Positions 1 through 10,237 of a stretch of 64,000 bases of DNA are shown piece after piece (the first letter of the stretch is position 1; each line of letters begins with the position of its first letter). Both the position numbers and the translations under genes were made by a program. The DNA is from Scortum barcoo (taxonomy: Eukaryota; Chordata; Actinopteri; Centrarchiformes; Terapontidae): NCBI GenBank assembly GCA_023238725.1, contig CM041534.1:25480303-25544302 (forward strand). The letters are read 5' to 3'. The notes below the pieces were generated by a model. That model saw only the letters and a program-made list of their open reading frames with translations, ran no database searches and was not told the DNA's origin.

Positions 1-3000
1 AAACATCATGTGAACATTTTTAACAGCTGTCACATCAACCCAGTGGGCTTCTCAGATCATTGTTTGGTTTTTTGTTCTGTTTTTATAAAAAATGTGCGTC
101 TGCAATAGTGCGTATTGGCATTTTAATGTTGCCCTGCTCCATGACAAAGCTTTTAGAGCGGCTTTTGAACATTTCTGGCTAGCTCACAGAAAATCTAAGT
201 CTGTTTTTAGCAGTGTCCAACAATGGTGGGACTTTGGAAAGACTCAGATTAAGCAACTTTGTCAAACAGTTCACTCGTAATGTCACTAGAGACATGACCA
301 GATCTATGAGGGACCTTGGAGATTCAGCTGGTAGAACTGCAGAGTCGAGCAGAGTCTACAGGAGATCGAGGGCTTTTAAATTCCCTTAAATCTAAAAAGC
401 GGGCTTTAGCCAACCTGCTGGGTGTCGCAGCAGAAGGTGCTCTGGTCAGGTCACGGTTTCTTAACATCACCCAGATGGATGCCCCCTCTCAGTTCTTTTT
501 TGGTCTGGAGAGGAAGAATGGACAAAGAAAAATAGTTCACTCCCTGCGATCCAGCAGCGGCTCTGCAATCTCCTGACTCTTCTGAGATCAGGAAATTTGC
601 AGTCTGTTTTTATAAAGACCTATATAAGAGTGAACTTACAGAAAACCCAGATGTGTGCAGCAGTTTTCTTCACAGGTCTTCTACAGGTGGAGACTGAAGC
701 CAACACAAAGTTAGAGGCTCAGTTAACTCCGCAAGAACTGTATGCTGCTCTGATGAGCCTAAAGAGCGGGAAAGCTCCCGGCATTGATGGTCTCCCTGTT
801 GACTTTTATAAATCTTTCTGGTCTGTGTTGGGAGAAGACCTGCTGGAGGTTTTTAACAACTGCCTGGAGAGAGGACGGCTGCCTCTGAGCTGCAGGAGGG
901 CAGTCATCACCTTACTGCCCAAGAAGGGAGACCTGCAGGAGCTAAAGAACTGGAGACCTGTATCGCTGCTCTGCACACGGACTATAAAATAACTGTCCAA
1001 AGTCCTGGCCTCCAGACTCAGAGAGGTGATGGCATCGATCATCCATCCTGATCAGACGTACTGTGTGCCCGGCAGGCTAATCAGTGACAACGTCACTTTG
1101 ATTCGGGACATATTTTGGAGGTCTCTGGCTCATTGGCTGTAGACACTGGTCTGATTTCAATAGACCAGGAAAAAGCTTTTGACCGGGTTGAACACAAGTA
1201 TCTGTGGCAAGACTTTAGCTGCTTTTGGTTTCAGCCCAGGCTTCATAGCTAAGATCCGGGTTCTGTACTGTGACATTGTGAGTGTGCTGAAAATAAATGG
1301 AGGTCTGAGTGCTCCTTTTAGGTGTTCAGAGGAGGATCAGACAGGGCTGCTGTCTGTCCGGCATGCTCTACTCTCTGGCCATCGAACCTCTGCTTCACAA
1401 ACTGAGGAACAAGCTGAGTGGTGGTGTGTGTGTTCCCTGGCTGCGACGTCTCTTTTAAACTGTCGGCGTACGCCGATGATGTTGTAGCCCTGGTTAACTC
1501 ACAGAAGGACATTGACATTTTAACGAACACTGTGGATCAGTTTGGGTGTACATTTCCTCGGCCAGAGTTAACTGGGGCAAGAGTGAAGCTGTTCGTGGTT
1601 GGGGACAGGTTGGGGTGTCAGCTCAGGCTACCTGGAGGCTTGATGTGGAAGAAAGGAGGGCTGAAATATTTGGGAGTCTTTTTGGGCAATGAAATGTTTG
1701 TAAAGAAAAACTGGGAAAATGTTTTAGAAAAGGTCAAAGGTCGGCTTGAGAAATGGAAATGGCTTTGTACCAAAAATGTCCTACAGAGGCCGTGTACTGA
1801 TTTCTAAACAATCTGATCTCCACTGCTCTGTGGCATCGGTTGGCCTGTGTCGACCCCCCCAGTTTCTCTTCTGTCTCGTCTCACATTCAGGCAGTGTTGT
1901 TAGTAGACAGTGTTAGTGGATTTTTTCTGGGACAGGTTGCACTGGGTCCCTCAGAGCATCCTGTTTCTGCCAAAGGAGGAGGGTGGACAGGGTCTGGTCC
2001 ATCTAGCCAGCAGGGGCGCTGCCTTTCCGCCTTCAGTTCTTACAGAGACTCCTCACCGGACCTGCAGACCTGGTTTGGAGGCGTTTATCCTGCTGCATCC
2101 TTGCAGAGGTGTGGTGGTCTGAGACTGGGTCCGGCTCTGTTCCTGATGGACTGCAGGAGTCTGGACACTTCATCTCTGCCAGCGCTTTTTACAGAAGTGT
2201 TTTCTCAGTGTGGATTTTACTGAGGAAGCAGAGGAGGGAACAGGCCGACTCTCTGTACTGGCTCTTACAGGAACCTGTACTGTTTCGGAGGGTTTCTGGA
2301 CTGTCCCAGCTGGAGTGGACCCACTTTGTCCAGACTACTGAGAGCTGCAGGTGTTTCCACTCTGGGGCAGGTGGTGGAGCTGGCGGGACCCAGATTGGAT
2401 GATCCTGTTGGACTGGCTGCTCAGCTGGGATTAAGGTCCACTCGGGTCATGGAGTACTGAGTAGGTACTGAAGCACTGGAGACAGAAGCTGACAGCAGAA
2501 CAGTTGTCTTCTTTTAAATGACTTCTGCTACGGCTCACTGCAGCAGAACTGTGAGGACCCGTTTCCTCCCATCAGACTGTTCCCGGATTTTAAAAACTGT
2601 TCTGGTCCTTTGCTGGAGCCTTGTGGATTCTGTGGGTGTGTCCCTGGAGGACGCCTCGGGGAAGACTCTGTACAGACTCATGGTAAAAACTTTAAACCGG
2701 AGCAAACTAAATGACCGCACTGACACGCCGTGGAGGACTTACCTGAATTTAGGACCTGATGTCAAGCCAGCATGGAGATCTTTGTATAAGCCTCCTCTGA
2801 CAAAGAAACATGCAGACCTACAGTGGAGGATCCTGCACGGCATTGTGGCCGTGAACTCTTTTATTTCTGTCATTAATGCTGCTGTGGAGGACAAATGTCC
2901 TTTCTGTGGTCAGAGAGAGACGGTGTTTCACTGTTTCTCAGAATGCACTCGTCTCTCAGCTCTGTTTGTCTTGTTAAGCACCATTTTTAATAGATGTGGG

Positions 3001-3437
3001 GAAGTTTTTATGAAACAGGTTTTTATTTGTGGTTTCAGATACACTCGTCAACACAAAAGAGAAATGTCAGATTTTGAACTTTGTGTTAGGACAGGCAAAG
3101 ATGGCGGTGTATCTGAGCCGCAGGAGGAAGGTGGAAGAAGACTTGAACATTGATTTGGTTCCTGTTTTTCTCAACATGGTGAAATCAAGACCTGTTGTTA
3201 GAGTTTAAGTTTTTACAGAGCTGCTCAGGACCTGCAGAGCTTCCAGCAGATGTGGGGCTATGAGGGGGCGCTCTGCTCTGTCTCAGAGGGAAACTTAGTC
3301 TTTGGAACATGAGTTGGTGTAATTTCTTGACACTATGTGAAATTTTTGTTGTTGTTGTCTCTGTAATATATCATGTTTTTTCACAGTGTTTTTTCATAGT
3401 GGAAAATAAAGGTTGGTTCTAAAAATCAAAAAAAAAG
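1..3437 (+). mobile_element. Decayed L1/Tx1-clade LINE retrotransposon, 5' truncated by the window edge
   Basis: This is the second ORF of a non-LTR retrotransposon, broken by several stops and frameshifts. The window opens near the end of the endonuclease domain (an SDH motif around 50-62). A linker with helical segments follows at 92-576. Reverse-transcriptase blocks are visible: KSGKAPGIDGLPVDFY near 763-812, LPKKGDLQELKNWRPVSLLC near 915-975, a DQEKAFDRVEH-like block near 1165-1195, and SAYADDVVALVNS near 1455-1503, which holds the YADD catalytic motif. A C-terminal Cys/His cluster (CPFCGQ...HCFSEC) lies near 2895-2950. The 3' end has AATAAA at about 3404 and a short A-run ending near 3437. 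The block order and C-terminal knuckle fit the Tx1 group of L1-like elements. The element lies in the same orientation as the gene that follows and probably sits in its intron. It cannot encode a working protein as read. Confidence 0.9.
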
Positions 3438-3439
3438 TG

Positions 3440-3521
<82 letters not shown>

Positions 3522-3536
3522 TCTCTCTCTGTTGCA
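3438..3536. repeat. (CT)n microsatellite
   Basis: This is an almost pure CT tract with two CTGT interruptions. It follows the A-tail of the LINE directly and runs into the 3' splice site of the next exon, so it doubles as that acceptor's polypyrimidine tract. Confidence 0.95.
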
Positions 3537-3537
3537 G

Positions 3538-4104
3538 GTGGAGGACTCTCGGCCTTCTCTCTCCCTTCAGATCAATCTTCCCGTCCTCTCTCTCTCCCTC
3601 AGCGTCTTGTTGATCTTGGCGACAGTTTTCCTCTTTCTGGCCTTCAGACGTACGTCGTCTCCACACACACACTCACATGATGTGCTCCGGCCGTCAGAGC
3701 AGCTCACCGTCTGAATCTGATGAAACTGTTCCTGCAGGTTTAACAGGTTTCTTATCTTCCTCTTAGGTGGAGCGTACAGAAGCCTGAAGGCCGGCTGGTG
3801 AGTCTGACAGGCTGTTTAACAACCTTCTTACATTTAGATGCTGTTTCAGGATCATTTGACAACATGAAAGAAGAAAAAGAGCCGATGTGAACTTATTGTG
3901 TAAACTCGACCGCTCAGATGAAGCTAACGTCAGGAACTGAAGCTTTCTACAAACTCAGAGAGAAATGAAGTTTTACTGTGCAGAGCTGCAGTGTGAGTCT
4001 GTTCTCTGTTCCCCTCCAGCTTCTCCTCTGAAGAACCTCCTCACATCATCTATGAGATCCGCATGAGGAGACCAGTTCAGGAGAACATCTACACTCTGGA
4101 CTAG
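3538..4104 (+). CDS. 3' coding exons of a single-pass membrane protein, possibly TIM/HAVCR-like (partial)
   Basis: Three exons splice in frame: 3538-3649, 3767-3797 and 4020-4104, with acceptors TTGCAG, TCTTAG and CTCCAG and donors GTACGT and GTGAGT. The first encodes a short polar stretch and one hydrophobic membrane segment (LPVLSLSLSVLLILATVFLF) ending in a basic FRR stop-transfer. The other two encode a tail of about 35 residues ending in PVQENIYTLD and a TAG stop. The single membrane helix, the tiny exon after it and the ENIYTL-type tyrosine motif recall the cytoplasmic tails of TIM/HAVCR receptors. The presence of other 5q-type genes nearby is consistent. The ectodomain lies outside the window, upstream of the LINE, so family membership is an inference. 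The tyrosines do not match a canonical ITIM. Another small immune receptor family remains possible. Confidence 0.5.
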
Positions 4105-4120
4105 AAGAGCGCCTCGCTTC

Positions 4121-4762
<642 letters not shown>

Positions 4763-5044
4763 AAAAAATACAAAAAAAAAAAAAGTTGTTTAAAACATTT
4801 GAAGAAATGTGTAAAAAGGAAAGTCGTGTTCCTGTCGTTTCCTGCAGACATCAGGTCGAACATTGGTTCGTGGAGACGTGGAGCTAAAGAAACTTCTGAA
4901 ATGAAAAAGTGAGCAGGTGGAGCAGCGTCCTCCACGTTTTCTGATCGTGTGCTGAAGCTTTGAGCTGCTGGACTTTGTGTTTGTGTGTTTCTGTGGTCTT
5001 AACCTGCCTGGACTCCCAAATCAAGCTGAATTAAAACCAATCGA

Positions 5045-5050
5045 AATAAA
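5045..5050 (+). terminator. Candidate polyadenylation signal AATAAA for the membrane-protein gene
   Basis: This AATAAA lies about 940 bp after the stop at 4104 and is followed by a GTGTGTGCGTGTGTG run that resembles a GU-rich downstream element. The stretch from here to 5340 shows nothing else recognisable. Confidence 0.5.
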
Positions 5051-5340
5051 AGTGTGTGCGTGTGTGAAATGTGTCGACTGAATGACAACGAGAAGCAGGC
5101 TTTGTGTTTGTGAGGTGAAAGAGAGTTCTTTTAATTAAATTATTGTCACTTTTATGTAAAAACCATGAATGTTTTGAACTTTGATCAACTTTAGTTCATT
5201 TTGGAGGGAAAAGATCTGCTGAATGTCCTTTTAGCTGCTGAGCTGCAGATAACAATAAACGATATCAGTATTTTTACTGCATTAATGTAAAAGTAAATAA
5301 GTTGTGTGGTGTCCCTAAAGCTGGGTCTTTAGGGGGTCCT

Positions 5341-5360
5341 GGCGCGCCCTCTAGTGGACA
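5341..5360 (-). promoter_or_regulatory. CTCF-type motif
   Basis: On the minus strand the core reads CCACTAGAGGGCGC, which fits the vertebrate CTCF core consensus CCASYAGRKGGCRS. It lies about 230 bp from the tRNA-Val gene and between two unrelated genes. Only the motif is seen; occupancy is inferred. Confidence 0.45.
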
Positions 5361-5469
5361 AACTACCATTTGACATGTTATCGGTGATCTTGGTTCGTAT
5401 CAGATAGTTTAAGCTCTAATTTACTCTGCACACTTTATACATACATTTATACTTTATATCAGAAAGTCA

Positions 5470-5560
5470 GAACGGGAATATGGGGACTTTGTCGACTGGT
5501 GTGAGCAGAACCACCTTCACATCAACAGCAGGAAGACAGAGATCATTTTTCAGTCACGTG
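5470..5560 (+). mobile_element. Fragment of a second non-LTR reverse transcriptase
   Basis: Translation from 5476 gives EYGDFVDWCEQNHLHINSRK followed by TEIIF. This matches the general pattern FVxWCxxNxLxxNxxKTxxxxF found after the catalytic block in fish LINE reverse transcriptases of the L2/Rex type. No flanking domains remain. Confidence 0.65.
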
Positions 5561-5586
5561 ACAGACTCTAAAACGTCTCTAAAACG

Positions 5587-5659
5587 TGTTTCCGCCCGGT
5601 TTCGAACCGGGGACCTTTCGCGTGTGAGGCGAACGTGATAACCACTACACTACGGAAAC
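5587..5659 (-). tRNA. tRNA-Val (anticodon CAC)
   Basis: The minus strand folds as a complete 73-nt cloverleaf. It starts GTTTCCG, has a D-arm with GTGGTTATCAC, an anticodon loop CCTCACA with CAC at positions 34-36, a T-arm with GGTTCGAAACC (B box), and an acceptor stem closed by CGGAAAC plus discriminator A. As I recall it, this is essentially identical to the conserved vertebrate tRNA-Val(CAC). There is no intron. A short T-run for Pol III termination is not obvious directly after it. Confidence 0.97.
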
Positions 5660-5823
5660 TGACAACAAAGAGTCGACATGACACCGACCAACAGACACAC
5701 GTGACCCTGTGAGTCCTCTGATTGGTCAGAACCGCTCAGTCAGGAAACGGCCGGTGATCACGTGATGAACACGTGACGACAAGGTGAAGAGGTAATCAGG
5801 TCTTCATCAGAACTTATAATTCC

Positions 5824-6122
5824 TAAAGAAGTACATTTACTCAAATACTTCAGTGTAACCTAAAGTTCTTGTGCTTTATTTGAGTATTCCCATTTTAAAC
5901 TTCTTTGTACTGCGGCTACAAATGAAATTAAAGTATTTGACTTACTTACTGATATTTACTTATTATTCCTCTTCCTGCATGGAGCTGACAGGACTTGTGT
6001 TTTTTTACTCACTGACTGTGTTTCACCACTGGAGGGAAACCTTCTCCTCCTTTTTTCTGACAGACACCACAGCACCTCCGATTGTTTCTATCATCATTTA
6101 TATCGTACTTTAGAGATTTTAC
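5824..6122 (+). repeat. Copy of a common teleost interspersed repeat (AGTACATTTACTC type)
   Basis: This begins AAGTACATTTACTCAAATACTT and continues with TTGAGTATTCCCATTTTA and a closing TACTTTAGAGATTTTACTCC. The same phrases recur in this window near 45540-45690, 54809-54975 and, reversed, near 59940-60036. I recall this as a frequent short repeat in teleost genomes but cannot assign a family name. Confidence 0.6.
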
Positions 6123-6510
6123 TCCACTGTGATAAACCCTCTGTTTGTTTGTTTGTTTGTTTGTTTCTTCAGACTGTTTGCAAACATCAGAGGCTCCTGG
6201 AGAAAAAACTCGGCCTGTTTCCAGTTTGGGGATTTTCACTGAGTCACAGTCGAGCTGCGTCTTTGACAAACTGAAACTCTTTGATTTGACTCAGTGAAGG
6301 ACCGAGACGTTTTTATACTGTAGACCAAGAACTTATACACACACACCAGTCCAACCTGCCGTCCCTGTCCGTCTACACGTTACGTCACAGCTCTGTTCAC
6401 TCCACACACACACACAAACACACACACACACTGCGTCCAGGCGTCCTGCCAGCAGACAGGCCGGCAGGAAGCTCCTTATTTATTTGGGCCTCAGGATGTC
6501 CGCTGCAGCG

Positions 6511-6530
6511 ACAGGAAGCACCATATTTGG
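6511..6530. promoter_or_regulatory. Serum-response-element-like site (ETS + CArG) downstream of egr1
   Basis: The sequence ACAGGAAG is followed two bases later by CCATATTTGG, a perfect CC(A/T)6GG CArG box with an adjacent ETS core. This is the arrangement bound by SRF plus a ternary complex factor. A second ETS-like CAGGATGTCC lies just upstream at 6492-6501. It sits about 1.1 kb beyond the egr1 stop codon and 0.7 kb beyond its likely polyadenylation signal, so a downstream enhancer role is an inference. Nothing else is recognisable between 6123 and 7235 apart from short (AC)n and (GT)n tracts. Confidence 0.5.
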
Positions 6531-7235
6531 GCTGAAGCTGTGTTTTTTTTCCTGCAGAGTGACAAAGTCTGATCTCCATTGGCTGTCTCACACACACTCA
6601 CACTCCCTCTGTACTCTGGCATCTATGTCAGCAGTAAATCCTTTGTGTGTGTGTGTGTGTCTACAATTTTCTGAATGCATCTTTAAACTAAGCGAAACAT
6701 GTCGTGTTGACCTAAAAACGTTTTTATAGAAACTTCTTCTGCTGTTTATATTTGTGCAGCTGTCGGACACTCAGGAAATGGCCCATGATATAAATTTGAT
6801 ATGTGTTTAAATAGAAATGTTTTTATTTTCTTATTAAAAGCTTGATGCACAGTCTGATATGATCACATTATTATTTGGTCACCTGTTTTTGAGCAGTATG
6901 AAGTTGTGTCACTGCAGGTTTCATGAATTTTATGATTCTGTTTGTGTTGTCAAATGAAGTTAGGGTGAAAATAATTGTAATGTAAACTTTAAATCATCTG
7001 AATTACTGACTGTGCTGCTCAAACTGAACCGTCTCAGCTCAGTCTGTCATTCATCATCAAACCCGAGATGTTCAAGTTTCCATGTTTCTCATTTCTGTCG
7101 TTTTAAAACTTAAAGTGAAAGTTTCAACCTTGGAAACGGGAAACAGCTGATGATGCACAGCTCCACATTTCACTCATTTCAACATGAAACATTTACAGAT
7201 TCAGTCGGAAAAAAGGCTGCAGCAGCGTTTGACCT

Positions 7236-7241
7236 TTTATT
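7236..7241 (-). terminator. Candidate polyadenylation signal of egr1
   Basis: TTTATT on the plus strand reads AATAAA on the minus strand, about 430 bp beyond the egr1 stop codon. The interval 7242-7669 would be the 3' UTR. Confidence 0.45.
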
Positions 7242-7669
7242 CTCATCTCCCTTTACTTTAAAGAGGAAACACGTTCAGTATAAAATCAGCCTGCATGTAA
7301 ACATACAAACATCCCACAACCTACTCAGTAGGTAAACAGCTGTTCATGTATGTACACGATAAACATGTAAACTTTAGAAAAGTGCTCGTATTTACATTCA
7401 CTCAAACGTGAAAGTCTCTTTACATCACAAAGTCTCCAACTTTCTCCATCAACTCTTTGTTGACAGCTGAAGGTCAAAGTTCACGTCCAGCACGCCGCCG
7501 TTAGCTCACCGTCTGACAGACGCTGCTGAGAGCTACGATGGCTGAAAAGGCTCAAAACAAACCAACAGTTTTCAGACTTTCTGCTGACCTTTGACCTCCG
7601 CTCTAAACTGTCAGATGTGTTTCAATCTGAGGTCAAAGGTCACGATGGGACAGGTGGACTTCCTGTTTG

Positions 7670-9568
7670 TCAGCAGATGTTGGAGCTGTGGGGGGACGGG
7701 AGCTGAGGACTCCCCATGGGAGAGGAGCAGCAGGAGGAGTAGAGGTGCGGGGAGGAGGAGGTGTAGACCTGCGACAGTGAGGGCGAGGAGGTGAAGCAGG
7801 GGGAGGCGGCCTGCATGCTGAGGGAGGAGAAGGAGGAGGAGGAGCTGTGAGGGGGGGAGCAGTAGGAGGAGCAGGAAGAGGAGGTGGGGGGGGTGGGAGC
7901 GGCGTTCAGCTCGGCCTTGCGGTCGCGCTGCCTCTGGTGGATCTTGGCGTGCCTCTTGCGCTCGTCGCTGCGGGCGAACTTGCGTCCGCACTCTGCGCAG
8001 GCGAACGGCTTCTCGCCGGTGTGCGTGCGGATGGATGTGCGTGGTCAGGTGGTCACTGCGGCTGAAGCTGCGCATGCAGATGCGGCACTGGAACGGTTTC
8101 TGTCCCGTGTGCACGCGAACGTGCCGCGTCAGCTCATCAGAGCGGGAGAAGCGGCGGTCGCAGCCGTCGGCAGGGCAGGCGTATGGACGCTCCTGAGGCG
8201 GCGTCTTGCACTGCTGGCCTGCGGGTGATTTCCTGAGCCGGCCCGGTTTGGTGGGTGGGGTCTGGTAGGCGGGGCTGGAGGCGGAGCCTTGAAGCTGGAT
8301 CTGCGAAAAGGCTTTGATGGTGGAGAGCGGCGTGAGCGGAGGCTGCTGCAGCGGGTTCGGGCTCTGTGACATCACAGGCTTCTGGTCCTGCGTCAGCCCG
8401 AGCTCACCATCCTGCGGCAGCTGCTGTGGCAGCAGGTAGTCCGGGAGCATCGGCACCACCAGGGGGGGCGGCTGGAGTCTGGATGTGGAATAAGCGGGGG
8501 GGGGCCCTGCGGCTGGAAGGTCTGAGCCGCCGGCTGGGAGTCCGGCAGCTGCAGGTCGGAGCCGGCGGCCGTCGTGTACGTCGGCGTGGCAGAGAAGCCG
8601 GAGGTGATGTCACCAGCGCCGCAGCTGATCTGGACGGAGCTGAAGCTCGGCTGGGACGGCGATGAAGATGAGGTCACTGACGATGTCACTGAAGCGGAGG
8701 AGAGGCTGCAGGATGCAGGGGGCGGCGCCACCATGCTGACCAACCCCGTGAACAAGCTGAGGAGAGGCTCCGCCCAAAGGCCCCCGCCAGCAGAGACGGA
8801 CGTGGACGGCTCGAAGCTGAAGCGACCGCTGTAGGCCAGAGGGGGGAGGCGGGGCGTTAGAGGGGGGAGACTCTGAAGGTCCAGGAGCTCCGACAGAGAG
8901 TCTGAAGAGAAACAGAGAAGAAGAGTCAGTCCACCACACCTGACAGAGGAACGCTCTGATTGGCTGCAGTGAGTCAGCTGACTGAAGATTACACCTGACA
9001 ATAAGACATTATTAAGATATTACTGTTGGTTCTAATGACCCAGTTATTGATCGTTGGTTATTAATTAGTCCTTAACAAACCTCAGGGTCCCTTTAATCAT
9101 CTGTGCAAGATCTGATCAGAACTTACTGATTCATTATTTCAGTCATTAGAGTGAGTTAACCTGACTTAACCTGAGTTATCCTGAGTTAACCTGCTGCACC
9201 TTAATGTTTTACTGTACCTCATATCTCACACTGTCCTCACCTCATGTTTACATCTGCTCTGTCTCCACATTAACAGATAAATTATCACTGACTCTAGAAT
9301 ATTCTGCTCTAAATCAAACGGTCTGTGATGTCTGTATGAACCGTGGCTCCTCACCTCCGTACTCCCCCGGCTCTCCGCCCAGCAGCCCGGCTCCCTCCGC
9401 TGCAGACGCGGCCAGCAGGGAGCCTCCGGCCGCGGCGCTCTGCAGCAGCATCTGCAGCTCCTCCAGCTTCGGGTAACCGTCCAGCGGGGAGAGCGGCGGG
9501 GGCAGGCCGGCCAGGGGGTCTGAGATCTGCAGGGCGGACAGCAGCAGCTCCGCTTTGGTCGCTGCCAT
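7670..9568 (-). CDS. egr1: Early growth response protein 1 (zinc-finger transcription factor), two frameshifts as read
   Basis: This is an immediate-early C2H2 transcription factor that binds GC-rich GCGTGGGCG-type sites in the nucleus. Exon 1 is 9568-9355 and opens MAATKAELLLSALQISDP...YPKLEE, as in EGR1 orthologs. An in-frame start 53 codons upstream (9727) is not conserved and was rejected. Exon 2 is 8901-7670 and carries a LAYSGRFSFEP block, VVPMLPDYL, the NAB-corepressor contact segment LTPLSTIKAF, and three C2H2 fingers with RSDELTRH, RSDHLTTH and RSDERKRH recognition helices. It ends in a Ser-rich tail ...HSSNIC. The frame breaks twice: in a run of nine G at 8496-8504 (one G too few, or two too many) and at a 4-bp duplication (GGATGGAT) at 8030-8037, in the linker between fingers 2 and 3. 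Correcting both lengths gives a whole number of 480 codons plus stop, so assembly error or a young lesion is likely. The FAM53C neighbour fits human EGR1 synteny. Confidence 0.92.
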
Positions 9569-9846
9569 CTCTCTGGAGGAGGAGCGGGAGGCGGCTGCGG
9601 GCGAGGAGCTGAGCCGCTCCTGGAGCTGCGGAGCCGCGGGCTGCTGCTGCGCTGCTGAGCCCGGCGGAGAGGCGCTGCGGCCGGGCTGACGCTGCTGCTG
9701 GGGGCGGTGAGGCTCGGAGGAAGCCAACGCTGGGGGTGTAGAGGTCCGGGTCCGGGTCCGGGTCCTTCGGGCTTATTTCAGCGGCATGTTGTGTTTGCAC
9801 GTGTGAGCGAGCAGCGACTGTCAGCCTGCGGCGGGAGGATTCCCGC

Positions 9847-10171
9847 TTTATAAAGACTCCTGCGTGACGTACATTCCCAAATAAGGCCGGGGGGAAGCCC
9901 AAATTTGGGCCGAGCGGGAAGCGCAGCCCCGCCGGGCTGCGCGCTCCCTGTCCGGCTGTCTGCGGGGGGAGACCCGCCCGGAGCCCCCCGGGCCTCAGCT
10001 CGGAGCCGTCCGGACCTCAGCCCGGGGAACGGGCCACGGGCCGCAGCCGGTGGACGGACGCGCAGAGAAACACCGGTCGCCATGGCCGGAAACCCCGGAG
10101 ACACGTCACAGCTCCCATTGGTCACATGGAGCTGTTCCAGCCGCGTCATCACTTCCTGCAGCCTTATTTGG
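9847..10171 (-). promoter_or_regulatory. egr1 promoter with CArG, ETS, CRE and TATA elements
   Basis: Reading the minus strand upstream of the egr1 start, there is a TATA box (TTTATAAAG, 9847-9854), a CRE-like TGACGTAC at 9863-9872, and CArG boxes at 9877-9886 (CCAAATAAGG), 9899-9908 (CCAAATTTGG) and 10162-10171 (CCTTATTTGG). The most distal CArG has an ETS core (CTTCCT) eight bases away at 10152-10157. A further CRE-like ACGTCA lies near 10101. Clustered SREs plus a CRE are the hallmark of EGR1 promoters, which respond to growth factors through SRF and ternary complex factors. The block is GC-rich and stops about 65 bp before the satellite array begins. Confidence 0.8.
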
Positions 10172-10237
10172 GTGATTTCCTGTCGGCCTGATCCTGGAGC
10201 CCGGCCCGGCCAGGGCTCATCTGATACTGCTCATCAC

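Noticed and set aside
7847..8665. Plus-strand frames across egr1 exon 2
   Set aside because: They are antisense to the zinc-finger exon and have no domain of their own.
9355..9902. An alternative 183-codon Arg/Ala-rich frame upstream of and overlapping egr1 exon 1
   Set aside because: This is a frame shadow of the GC-rich 5' end; the MAATKAELLLSALQISDP frame is the conserved one.
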